Below, one piece after another: positions 8,849 through 16,927 of a stretch of 64,000 nucleotides of DNA. The DNA is taken from assembly GCA_035577985.1 (NCBI GenBank), contig DATJZY010000035.1, positions 1-64,000 of the forward strand, in the 5' to 3' direction. The DNA comes from Candidatus Eisenbacteria bacterium (GTDB lineage Bacteria; Desulfobacterota; Binatia; DP-6). A program made the position numbers and the translations under genes. Positions within the stretch are counted from its first letter, which is position 1; the number at the start of each line of letters is the position of its first letter. The notes beneath the pieces are model-generated. The model was not told the DNA's origin. It saw only the letters and a list, made by a program, of their open reading frames with translations, and did not search any database.

Positions 8849-9901
8849 ATGGGACTCATCGAGAAGCTGCGGGCCGAGTTCGTCGACGTCGTCGAGTGGC
8901 TCGACGACGTGCCGCAGACGCTGGTGTGGCGCTTCCCGCGCTATCACAACCAGATCAAGAACGGCGCGAAGCTCGTCGTGCGTCCCGGCCAGGTCGCCAT
9001 CTTCGTCTCGGGCGGCAAGATCGCCGACGTCTTCGAGCCCGGCACGCACGTGCTCGAGACGAAGAACCTGCCGCTCCTCTCGACGCTCCAGGGCTGGAAG
9101 TACGGCTTCGACAGCCCGTTCAAGGCCGAGGTGTGCTTCGTCGCCACGCGCCAGGTGGCCGACCTCAAGTGGGGCACTCCGAACCCCGTCATCGTGCGCG
9201 ACCCGGGTCTGGGGCCGGTCCGCGTGCGGGCGTTCGGCACCTTCACGCTGAAGGCGAGGGATCCGCGGCGCCTCCTGACCGAGCTCGTCGGCAGCGACGC
9301 CACGTTCGTCGCGGACGAGGTCACGACCCTCGTGCGCTCGATCATCGTGAACGCCTTCGCCGAGCTGGTCGGCACGACGGCGACGTCGGTCGTCGACCTC
9401 GCGGCGTCGTATCCGGCGCTCTCCGAGCGCCTGCGCCGCGCCGTCGTCGAGCGCATCGACGACGAGTACGGCCTCGACGTGCCGCAGCTCTACCTCGTGA
9501 ACGTCTCCGTTCCGTCGGAGGTCGAGGAGGCGCTCGACGCGCGCTCGAGCCGCGCCGCGGTGGGCGACGTCGACGGCTACCGCCAGTATCAGCTCGGGCG
9601 CGCGACGCCCGTCGCGGCCGCGAATCCAGCCGGCGGCCTCGCTGCCGCCGGGGTCGGGCTCGGCATGGGCATGGCGTACGTGCAGGGCGGATCGTCGGCG
9701 ACGCCGCCGCCCCTTCCGGGCTGGCACGTCGCCGAGCAGGGCCGCTCGGTCGGGCCGCTCGACTTCGCGGCGCTCGCGGCCGAGATCGCCGCGGGGCGCG
9801 TCTCGCGCGAGACGCTCGTGTGGACGGCCGGGATGGCCGCGTGGGAGCCGGCGTCGCGGGTGACGGCGCTGCAGGCGCTCTTCCCGCCGCCGCTACCCTA
9901 G
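8849..9901 (+). CDS. SPFH-domain (virion core/YdjI-like) protein with C-terminal GYF_2 domain
   Basis: The product has 350 residues. Residues about 25-240 match the SPFH fold of YdjI/virion-core-like proteins (VWRFPRYHNQIKNGAKLVVRPGQVAIFVSGGKIADVFEPGTHVL, split here by its strands, and VRAFGTFTLKARDPRRLL). A Gly/Ala-rich segment (280-300) follows. The end is a GYF_2 module, GWHVAEQGRSVGPLDF..LVWTAGMAAWEPA, of the kind that binds proline-rich peptides. There is no transmembrane helix or signal peptide. AAGGAGAG lies eight bases before the ATG. Function is unknown; SPFH proteins organise membrane microdomains. The gene ends at a hairpin shared with the convergent pilT. Confidence 0.85.
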   Translation: MGLIEKLRAEFVDVVEWLDDVPQTLVWRFPRYHNQIKNGAKLVVRPGQVAIFVSGGKIADVFEPGTHVLETKNLPLLSTLQGWKYGFDSPFKAEVCFVATRQVADLKWGTPNPVIVRDPGLGPVRVRAFGTFTLKARDPRRLLTELVGSDATFVADEVTTLVRSIIVNAFAELVGTTATSVVDLAASYPALSERLRRAVVERIDDEYGLDVPQLYLVNVSVPSEVEEALDARSSRAAVGDVDGYRQYQLGRATPVAAANPAGGLAAAGVGLGMGMAYVQGGSSATPPPLPGWHVAEQGRSVGPLDFAALAAEIAAGRVSRETLVWTAGMAAWEPASRVTALQALFPPPLP

Positions 9902-9905
9902 AGGA

Positions 9906-9932
9906 CCGAGCCAAGACTACGTCTTGGGTCGG
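9906..9932. terminator. Solo hairpin between convergent SPFH gene and pilT
   Basis: CCGAGCCAAGAC and GTCTTGGGTCGG pair with one mismatch around TAC. It fills the 36-base gap between convergent genes and equals the left terminal hairpin of the repeat at 23630 apart from one base. No T-tract flanks it. Confidence 0.6.
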
Positions 9933-9937
9933 CCGTG

Positions 9938-10996
9938 CTAGGCCGCGCTTGCCGCGGCGCCGCCGGCCATGCCGGCCATCGGCGACTTCGGGATCTGCGA
10001 GGCCTCGATGAGGCCCTTCTTCAGCAGCTCCTGGAGCGCCATGTCCATCGTGCACATCCCGACGCCCTTGCCCGTCTGCATCATCGACGGGATCTGGTGC
10101 AGCTTCTGCTCGCGGATGAGGTTCCGCACGGCGGGGACGCCGATCAGGATCTCCTGCGCCGCGATCCGGCCGCCGCCCTTCTTCTTGAGGAGGGTCTGCG
10201 CGATGATGGCTTCGAGCGACTCGGAGAGCATCGAGCGGATCTGCGCCTGCTGATCGCCGGGGAACGCGTCGATGATGCGGTCGACGGTCTTGGGCGCGCT
10301 CGAGGTGTGGAGCGTCCCGAACACGAGGTGGCCCGTCTCGGCCGCGGTGATCGCGAGCGAGATCGTCTCGAGGTCGCGCATCTCGCCGACCAGAATGACG
10401 TCGGGGTCTTCGCGGAGCGCGCTGCGCAGCGCGTTCGAGAACGACTTCGTGTGCATGCCGACTTCGCGCTGGTTGACGAAGCAGCGCAGCGGTTGGTGCA
10501 CGAACTCGACCGGATCCTCGACCGTCAGGATGTGCGCGTCCCAGGTCTCGTTGATCTCGCGCACCATGGCCGCGAGCGTCGTCGACTTGCCCGAGCCCGT
10601 GGGGCCGGTCACCAGGATGAGGCCACGCTCGCGCGTGCAGAGCTCCTTGAAGATGGGCGTGAGACCGAGCGACTCGATGGTCGGGATCTCGGTCGGAATC
10701 AGGCGCAGCACCGTGCCCGGCCCCCGGTGCTGGATGAAGGCGTTCACGCGATAGCGGCCGACGCCCTCGAGCGCGGTCGCGAAGTCGCACTCCCAGTTGT
10801 CCTTCAGCTCGGCCTTCTGCTCGTCGTTCATGATCGACTCGACGAGCCGCAGGACCTCGGACCCCGAGAGCGGCGGATTCTCGGAGCGTTTGAGGTCACC
10901 CCGGACGCGCAGCGCCGGCGGCTCGCCGGTGGACAAGTGCAGGTCGGACGCCTCGTTGTCGTTCGCCCAGCGCAGGAGCTGTTCCATCGTCACCAT
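9938..10996 (-). CDS. pilT: Type IV pilus retraction ATPase PilT
   Basis: This hexameric secretion-type ATPase depolymerises type IV pili for twitching motility. The 352-residue protein has the N-terminal PAS-like domain (NEASDLHLSTGEPPALRVRGD), Walker A GPTGSGKST, the Asp box LTVEDPVEF, Walker B VILVGEMRDLETI, the His box GHLVFGTLHTSSA, and the PilT signature AIIAQTLL followed by a short Ala/Gly tail. The start at 10996 (MVTMEQLL) has GGAG eight bases upstream; 10987 is possible. No other pilus gene is near. The chemosensory locus 30 kb away is a plausible controller of the same motility, but that is inference. Confidence 0.95.
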   Translation of the reverse strand: MVTMEQLLRWANDNEASDLHLSTGEPPALRVRGDLKRSENPPLSGSEVLRLVESIMNDEQKAELKDNWECDFATALEGVGRYRVNAFIQHRGPGTVLRLIPTEIPTIESLGLTPIFKELCTRERGLILVTGPTGSGKSTTLAAMVREINETWDAHILTVEDPVEFVHQPLRCFVNQREVGMHTKSFSNALRSALREDPDVILVGEMRDLETISLAITAAETGHLVFGTLHTSSAPKTVDRIIDAFPGDQQAQIRSMLSESLEAIIAQTLLKKKGGGRIAAQEILIGVPAVRNLIREQKLHQIPSMMQTGKGVGMCTMDMALQELLKKGLIEASQIPKSPMAGMAGGAAASAA

Positions 10997-11113
10997 GGCG
11001 CTCCGCACGGTGCAAGACCCGGACCATGCCACGCGACGACGGGGCTCGGGCTCGCCGGCACGCCACCGACGACCCCGTAACACCCTCGGTGCAATCGTGT
11101 CGCTACGTCGCGT

Positions 11114-13252
11114 TCACTCGGCCGGGATGGTGTACGTTTTCAGGACCTGGCCGGTGTTGTCACGATAGGTCACGACCGCCTGCGTCTGGTCGGCCCGCAC
11201 GGTGGCGACGTTGAACCGGTCGAGATCGTAGTACTGGATGCTCGGGAAGAGCGCCGGGAGGCCCGGCACGGCCGGGAGAACGCTCGCCGGCAGCTCGCGG
11301 AAGATCGGGTCCATGCCGATCGCGCCGGACACCAGCTCGCGGATGGTCGGCGTGCCGGGGGTGAGCCGGTTGTTGATGATCGCGGCGTGGATGTCGGTCG
11401 ACAGGAACACCACGTTCTTGATGTCGTTGGTGGTGATGAAGTTCAGCATCTCGGTCCGCTCGGCGGCGTAGCCCTCCCAGCGGTCGTACGGCACGAACAG
11501 CAGGGACGAGATGAGGGGACCGTTCATCACGAACTTGAAGGTCGCCGTCGACGTGAGGAGGCCGTTCTCGAGCCATGCCTTCTGCGCCGCGCCCAGGTAG
11601 GTGCGCGCCGGATTCTGGATCTCCCCCACGCAGGCGCCGGCCGGGAGCGTCGCCGGCTCGCCGGCGACGAGGCACGCGGGTTGCGTCACGTACGCGGGCG
11701 CCGAGCGGTACTGCCGGTCGTCGATCAGGAAGAACTCCGCCACCTGTCCCCAGCGGAAGCTGCGATAGAGCTGCGTCGGATCGCCGCCATTCTCGCGCAG
11801 CGGCATGTAGTCGCGGAACGCCTGGTTGCCGTCCGCCATCTGCGTCGCGAGCGACGGGTCGGTGCCCCAGAAGTCGTTCGTCACCTCGTGGTCGTCCCAC
11901 ATGGCGTACACGCCGAACCCGGCGAGCGCGTTCCGCAGCCCGTTGTCCTCCCGGTTCTCCTTGTACTTGCCGTGGTAGTCCGCGCGCGTGACGGCGACGC
12001 CCGTGCCGCTGCGCGCGTCGTCGCCGTAGATCGTGTCGCCGATGTAGAGCCACATCTGCGGATCGTCGGCGAGCAGGTTGTCGAGCACGTTGAACGGCTT
12101 GAAGAACGCGTTCGAATCCCCGGTCCACGTGAAGGTGATCGGCGCCGTCGACGAGGGCGCGGGCGCCGTGCGGATGCGACCGGTGCGGCTCGTCTCGGCG
12201 GCCTGCACGAAGCGATAGAAGTAGACGGAGTCGGGCGCGAGACCCGTCACCTCCGTCTTGACGACGCCGTCGGCCGCGGCGTTCGGCGTGAGCCCCGGCT
12301 GGGTCACGACGATGCCCCGGAACGCGTCGTCGATCGCCACGTCCAGCGTCACCGCACCGGGGCCGTCCGTACGCGTCCAGGCGACGAAGGCCGTGTCCGT
12401 CGCGTCGCCGGCCGCCACGCCGTACGAGAACGGCGCGGCGTCGCGCAGCGGGTACGCCGTCTCGTTGCCGAGATCGCCATCGCCGGCGGCCGCCGCGGCG
12501 AGGCAGCGCACGAGGCGCGTCACCGGCGGGATCAGGTTGTTCACCGTCGCGCCGTCGCGATCGAAGGTGATGAGGTCGAAGGCCTCGCACGGAAAGCCGA
12601 AATCGACGCTCGGGTCGGCGATCTGTGTGTCGGTGCAGCGGAGCTGGATCGCGCCGATCATCTTCTCGCGCGCCTTGTCGAGCTTCAGCTGCGTCTTCGG
12701 CGTCGGGCACGGCGGCGCGAGGTGATCGGCTTCGAGCTTCTTGCCGCACGCCGCGCGCTGCTTCAGGCGCGCGAGGGCGTACTTGCCGGCCTGCTTTCCG
12801 ATCGTCTTCTGGCAGAGCTGGATCCCGGGGTCGGGAAGCGTCGCGGAAGCGTCGTAGACACTGGTCACGAGGTTGTCGGCGTCGGCACCGTGCGCGTCGT
12901 CGGTGATGCAGGTGACGAGGTCCGCGACCGTGGTGACGCTCTGGCACGGGATGCCGAGCTGCAGCTGCGCCACGAGCGCGTCCGTGCAGCGCGTCGCGAG
13001 CTGGCTCTCGAGGCGCGACAGGGCCCGGGCCAGCGTCGGCGCCACCTCGGGATCGGCCGGTCCGCAGAGGACGGGCTGCCCTTCGGCCTGCTGGTCGCGG
13101 CACGCGCGCAGCGTGTCGTAGCGGACCTTGAAATACGTGCGGGCGGCGTTCGCGATGCGATCGCGACAGCCGAGCTCCGGCGTCAGCGCACGCCCCGGCG
13201 CCGGAGCGAGCGCGACCAGCAGAGCGACCCCAGAGACGATACGGCGCGACAT
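11114..13252 (-). CDS. PhoD-like alkaline phosphatase with duplicated Cys-rich N-terminal module
   Basis: This is an exported phosphodiesterase/phosphomonoesterase of the PhoD (metallophosphatase) family, 712 residues. Residues 1-22 are a signal peptide. Residues 29-115 and 147-250 are two copies of a cysteine module (Cys29/51/63/89/103/115 against Cys147/169/182/206/222/250, each with an RCTD and a G-PC motif). Residues about 262-345 are the PhoD_N fibronectin-like domain. The catalytic part from about 355 has FTWTGDSNAF, LYIGDTIYGDDA, VYAMWDDHEVTND and FLSTDIHAA, the metal ligands of the family. AAGGGGGG precedes the ATG. The N-terminal module is not part of known PhoD enzymes. Iron and calcium are the usual PhoD metals. 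Confidence 0.9.
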   Translation of the reverse strand: MSRRIVSGVALLVALAPAPGRALTPELGCRDRIANAARTYFKVRYDTLRACRDQQAEGQPVLCGPADPEVAPTLARALSRLESQLATRCTDALVAQLQLGIPCQSVTTVADLVTCITDDAHGADADNLVTSVYDASATLPDPGIQLCQKTIGKQAGKYALARLKQRAACGKKLEADHLAPPCPTPKTQLKLDKAREKMIGAIQLRCTDTQIADPSVDFGFPCEAFDLITFDRDGATVNNLIPPVTRLVRCLAAAAAGDGDLGNETAYPLRDAAPFSYGVAAGDATDTAFVAWTRTDGPGAVTLDVAIDDAFRGIVVTQPGLTPNAAADGVVKTEVTGLAPDSVYFYRFVQAAETSRTGRIRTAPAPSSTAPITFTWTGDSNAFFKPFNVLDNLLADDPQMWLYIGDTIYGDDARSGTGVAVTRADYHGKYKENREDNGLRNALAGFGVYAMWDDHEVTNDFWGTDPSLATQMADGNQAFRDYMPLRENGGDPTQLYRSFRWGQVAEFFLIDDRQYRSAPAYVTQPACLVAGEPATLPAGACVGEIQNPARTYLGAAQKAWLENGLLTSTATFKFVMNGPLISSLLFVPYDRWEGYAAERTEMLNFITTNDIKNVVFLSTDIHAAIINNRLTPGTPTIRELVSGAIGMDPIFRELPASVLPAVPGLPALFPSIQYYDLDRFNVATVRADQTQAVVTYRDNTGQVLKTYTIPAE

Positions 13253-13329
13253 GAAGCCCCCCTTCGTCGGGCTGGACGCTAACAAAGTCGCGCGCGCCGG
13301 GGCAAGGCAAAAAACCGGGCTCGCGGCCG

Positions 13330-14844
13330 TCAGGAACGCAGGAAGAACCGTCCGGCGGGGTTGTCACTTTCCTCGCGGTAGGAAAAGCCCAGCGCATCGA
13401 GACGATCCCGCAGCTCGTCCCGGTCCGCGAGCGGCACCTCGAGGCCGCACAGCACCCGGCCGAACGCCGCGCCGTGGTTCCGATAGTGGAAGAGCGAGAT
13501 GTTCCACCGGCTGCCGAGCCGGGTGAGGAACTGCAGCAGCGCGCCGGGACGCTCCGGGAACTCGAAGCCGTACAGCACCTCGTCTCCGACCTGGGCCGTG
13601 CGCCCGCCCACCATGTGCCGGATGTGCGTCTTGGCGAGATCGTTGTCGGAGAGGTCGACGCACGGGTAGCCGCGCCGCTCGAGGTCGGCCGCGATCGCGC
13701 GCGATTCCTCCACCCCGGCCACCTCGAGCCCCACGAAGATGTGCGCCTCGGCGCGTGTCGCGAGCCGGTAGTTGAACTCGGTCACGCTGCGCTCGCCGAT
13801 GGCGGCGCAGAAGCCGAGAAACGCGCCGGGTCGCTCCGGGATCGTCACCGCGAAGATCGCTTCGCGGTGCTCGCCCACCTGCGCCTGATCGGCGACGTAG
13901 GCGAGCCGCGCGAAGTTCATGTTGGCCCCCGAGGTGACGGCCACGACCGATCCCGGCGCGAGGCCGCCTGCTTTGGCGGCGCGCTTGGCGCCGGCGACGC
14001 TGAGCGCGCCTGCGGGCTCGAGGATCGAGCGCGTGTCCTCGAACACGTCGGCGATCGCGGCGCAGATCTCGTCGACGCCGACGGTGATGCAGTCGTCGAG
14101 GTAGCGACGGCACAGCGCGAAGGTGTGCTCGCCGACCTGCTTCACCGCCACGCCATCGGCGAAGAAGCCGACGTGCTCGAGCACGACGCGCTTCCCGGCC
14201 GCGAGCGAGCGGCGCATGGCGTCGGAGTCGTCGGGCTGGACGCCGACGACGCGCATGCCAGGCCGGACCGCCTTCACGACCGCCGCGACGCCGGACGCGA
14301 GCCCGCCTCCGCCGATCGGCACGAAGATCGTCGCGAGGTCGCGCGGCGCCTGATGGAGGATCTCGAGCCCGACCGTGCCCTGTCCGGCGATGACGTCGAG
14401 GTCGTCGAACGGCGGGATCATCGTGCGCCCCTCGGTGCGTGCGATGTCGGCGGCGTGCGCCGCGGCGGCGTCGTACCCGTCTCCCGCGAGCACGACGTCG
14501 GCGCCGAGCCGTCGCACGGCGCGTACCTTGATCGACGGGGTCGTGAGCGGCATCACGATCCGTGCCGTGACGCCGAGGCGCTGCGCGGCGTAGGCGACGC
14601 CCTGCGCGTGATTACCCGCCGACGCGGCGACGACGCCGCCGGCCCGCTCCGCCGGCCGGAGCTGCGCCATGCGGTTGTAGGCGCCGCGGATCTTGAACGC
14701 GAAGATCGGCGTCAGGTCCTCGCGCTTCAGGAGCACCGGGACGCGGAGACGCGCCGAGAGGCTCGGCGCTTCATCGAGCGGGGTCGGCGTGGGGAGCACG
14801 TCGCCGACGCGGGCGTCGAGCGCGCGTCGCAGCAGGTCGTCCAT
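13330..14844 (-). CDS. ilvA: Threonine ammonia-lyase, biosynthetic
   Basis: This PLP enzyme converts threonine to 2-oxobutanoate, the first step of isoleucine synthesis. It has 504 residues, the usual length. The N-terminal PLP domain carries Lys51 in FAFKIRGAYN, SAGNHAQGVA (phosphate and substrate binding) and the glycine loop PIGGGGLASG. Two ACT-like regulatory domains follow (about 330-415 and 420-504; EAIFAVTIPERPGAFLGF and VLYGFEFPERPGALLQFL), which in the family mediate isoleucine inhibition and valine activation. GATAGA on the minus strand (14858-14853) lies eight bases before the ATG. A T6 run follows in the gap before phoD (13314-13309 on the minus strand), but without a strong stem. 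Confidence 0.96.
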   Translation of the reverse strand: MDDLLRRALDARVGDVLPTPTPLDEAPSLSARLRVPVLLKREDLTPIFAFKIRGAYNRMAQLRPAERAGGVVAASAGNHAQGVAYAAQRLGVTARIVMPLTTPSIKVRAVRRLGADVVLAGDGYDAAAAHAADIARTEGRTMIPPFDDLDVIAGQGTVGLEILHQAPRDLATIFVPIGGGGLASGVAAVVKAVRPGMRVVGVQPDDSDAMRRSLAAGKRVVLEHVGFFADGVAVKQVGEHTFALCRRYLDDCITVGVDEICAAIADVFEDTRSILEPAGALSVAGAKRAAKAGGLAPGSVVAVTSGANMNFARLAYVADQAQVGEHREAIFAVTIPERPGAFLGFCAAIGERSVTEFNYRLATRAEAHIFVGLEVAGVEESRAIAADLERRGYPCVDLSDNDLAKTHIRHMVGGRTAQVGDEVLYGFEFPERPGALLQFLTRLGSRWNISLFHYRNHGAAFGRVLCGLEVPLADRDELRDRLDALGFSYREESDNPAGRFFLRS

Positions 14845-14852
14845 ACGCCTCG

Positions 14853-14858
14853 TCTATC
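14853..14858 (-). promoter_or_regulatory. -10 box upstream of ilvA
   Basis: Minus-strand GATAGA lies eight bases before the ilvA ATG, matching the close-spaced -10 pattern seen before other genes here. A start about seven bases downstream would make the mRNA leaderless. Confidence 0.4.
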
Positions 14859-14954
14859 ACATCGCAGCCCGGTCACGCCGCCGGCGCGGCTCCCGAACCG
14901 TCTTGAGTCGGGTCCTCGCGGATGTCACCACGGCGCACGGGAGGACAGCCGCAC

Positions 14955-15569
14955 ATGAAACTCTACGACTTCGCCATCGCGCCCAACCCGAAGAAGGTCC
15001 GCGTCTACCTGAAGGAGAAGGGACTCGATCTGCCGGTCGAGCCGGTCGACCTGATGAGCGGACAGAACCGCACGCCCGAGTTCCTCCAGAAGGTGAACCC
15101 GCTGGGCGGTCTGCCGGTGCTGCAGCTCGACGACGGCGGCAATCTCACCGAGTCGCTCGCCATCATCCAGTACCTGGAGGAGCTGCACCCGACGCCGCCC
15201 ATGATCGGCACGACGCCGCTCGAGCGCGCGCGCGTGCGCGAGACCGAGCGCATCTGCGAGCTCGGCGTGCTCGGCAACGTCGCGACGATCTTCCAGAACA
15301 CGAGCCCGTTCTTCGCCGGGCGCCTGAAGCAGTCGCCCGACGCGGCCGACAACGCCCGCGGCCGCCTCGCCAACAACCTGAAGGTGCTGGACGCCAAGGT
15401 CGGCGCGAAGCCGTTCTTGTGCGGCGATCGCCCGACCATCGCCGACTGTACGCTCTTCGCGGCCACCGAGTTCGCCGCCTTCGGCGGCAACGCGCTCGAC
15501 TTCTCGGCCACCCCGAACCTCGCGCGCTGGTACGAGACGTTCAAGCAGCGCCCGAGCGCGCAGGCCTGA
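14955..15569 (+). CDS. Glutathione S-transferase family protein
   Basis: This cytosolic GST of 204 residues has the two-domain build. It has a thioredoxin-like N-terminus (MKLYDFAIAPNPKKVRVYLKEKG; NPLGGLPVLQLDDGG; LTESLAIIQYLEE, which carries the cis-Pro and glutathione gamma-glutamyl contacts) and an all-helical C-terminal domain with the N-capping box FLCGDRPTIADCTLFA. The start at 14955 follows GGGAGGACAG. In GSTs of this bacterial type a Ser or Tyr near residue 5-10 activates glutathione; Tyr4 and Asn11-Pro12 are present but the catalytic residue is not obvious. The gene is divergent from ilvA, and its last 29 bases overlap the convergent MFS gene. Confidence 0.92.
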   Translation: MKLYDFAIAPNPKKVRVYLKEKGLDLPVEPVDLMSGQNRTPEFLQKVNPLGGLPVLQLDDGGNLTESLAIIQYLEELHPTPPMIGTTPLERARVRETERICELGVLGNVATIFQNTSPFFAGRLKQSPDAADNARGRLANNLKVLDAKVGAKPFLCGDRPTIADCTLFAATEFAAFGGNALDFSATPNLARWYETFKQRPSAQA

Positions 15570-16839
15570 GCCGCGTCGTCCGGCGGAGATCCTTGCGAAC
15601 GTCCCGGGCGGCGAGCGCGAAGTGCGCCGCCGCCCAGAGGTTCGTGAGACCGACCAGGAGCAGCGAGTAGCGGATCGCCTCGGCCCCGAAGGTGCCCTTC
15701 ATCGCGTCGTTCAGCACGCCGACGGCCTGCGGGCCGAGCCCCAGGCCGATCAGGTTGATCACGAACAGAAGCACCGCCGACGTGAGCGCGCGCATGTCGG
15801 GCCGCACGAGCGTCTGCGTGGTCGCGAACACCGGGCCGAGCCACATCGCTCCCGCGAGGATCCCGGGCACGGCGATCGCGAGCGCCGGGCCGGGCGTCGG
15901 CCACAAGAGGAACGCCACCAGGAACGGCACCTCGACGATCGACGCCAGGGTCGGGACCCACAGCCGCCATCGCTCGTCGCGCGCGCCCAGCCGATCGGCG
16001 AGCGTGCCGCCGAGGATCGCGCCGATCATGCCGCCGAAGCCGGTGATGAGCCCGAGCCACGTGCCGATCTCCGCGCTCCCCATGTGATGGACGCGAGCGA
16101 GGAACGCCGGCCCCCACGCCGCGAGCCCGTAGCCCGCGAACGAGTGCAGGCCGGCGCCGATCGCCATGTGCCGCAGCGAGCCGAGCTTGCGCAGGATGCC
16201 GAGGGCCTCCGAAACGGACGGCATCTCGGTCGCGTGCGCGAGGCCGTCGGTGATGCCGCGCACCGGCTCGCGCACCGTGAGGCGCACGACGATCGCCAGC
16301 ACGAGTCCGGGCAGCCCGACGATGAAGAACGCCTGCCGCCATCCGAGGAGCTGGTTCGCCCATCCGCCGACGATGAACCCCACCAGGATCCCGACGTGGA
16401 TGCCCATCGCGTAGATCGCGAGCGCCGTCGCGCGCCGTTCGGGCGGGAAGTAGTCCGCGAGGAGCGAGTGCGCCGGCGGGCTACACGCCGCTTCGCCGAC
16501 GCCGACCCCGACGCGTGCGAGGGCGAGCTGCGCGAACGTCTGCGCCATGCCCGAGAGCGCGGTCATGCCGCTCCAGAGCGCGAGGCCGACCGCGATCACC
16601 GTGCGGCGCGAGCCGCGATCGGCCATCCGCGCGATCGGAATCCCCGCGACCGTGTAGAAGAGCGCGAACGCGATGCCGGTCAGAAACCCCATCGCGGTGT
16701 CCGACGCGCCCAGGTCGGCCTTGATCGGCTCGAGCAGGATCGCGAGGATCTGGCGATCGACGAAGTTGAAGACGAAGACGACGAACAGGATCCCGAGCAC
16801 GTAGCGCGCGTAGGCCGGCGAGTGGCTCGGGGCGGGCAC
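15541..16839 (-). CDS. MFS transporter, Spinster-like
   Basis: This is an inner-membrane transporter of about 432 residues with 12 predicted helices. The N-terminal FVDRQILAILLEPIKADLG and FYTVAGIPIARMADRGSRR segments (motif A between helices 2 and 3) and GEAACSPPAHSLLADYFPPERR are typical of the Spinster-like group found in many Proteobacteria. The substrate is unknown; relatives have been linked to lipids and organic anions. The start is uncertain. The frame opens at 16929, overlapping the next gene's promoter, so I chose GTG 16839, which follows a TATGGT box. The C-terminus runs 29 bases into the convergent GST gene. Confidence 0.88.
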   Translation of the reverse strand: MPAPSHSPAYARYVLGILFVVFVFNFVDRQILAILLEPIKADLGASDTAMGFLTGIAFALFYTVAGIPIARMADRGSRRTVIAVGLALWSGMTALSGMAQTFAQLALARVGVGVGEAACSPPAHSLLADYFPPERRATALAIYAMGIHVGILVGFIVGGWANQLLGWRQAFFIVGLPGLVLAIVVRLTVREPVRGITDGLAHATEMPSVSEALGILRKLGSLRHMAIGAGLHSFAGYGLAAWGPAFLARVHHMGSAEIGTWLGLITGFGGMIGAILGGTLADRLGARDERWRLWVPTLASIVEVPFLVAFLLWPTPGPALAIAVPGILAGAMWLGPVFATTQTLVRPDMRALTSAVLLFVINLIGLGLGPQAVGVLNDAMKGTFGAEAIRYSLLLVGLTNLWAAAHFALAARDVRKDLRRTTRLRPARSGAA

Positions 16840-16911
16840 CGGGGCCGCACCATAGGACGGCCGTGGGCCGGCGGGGAAGGCCCGGCGTTTCGGCGGCCGG
16901 GTCTTTCGGCC

Positions 16912-16917
16912 TATAGA
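16912..16917 (+). promoter_or_regulatory. -10 box TATAGA before acyl-CoA synthetase
   Basis: TATAGA lies ten bases before ATG 16928. No good -35 is evident. No ribosome site fits between them, which suggests a leaderless message. Confidence 0.5.
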
Positions 16918-16927
16918 AGTCCGCTGC

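Noticed and set aside
13309-13314. T6 run on the minus strand after ilvA as intrinsic terminator
   Set aside because: The bases before it do not form a convincing stem, so termination cannot be supported.
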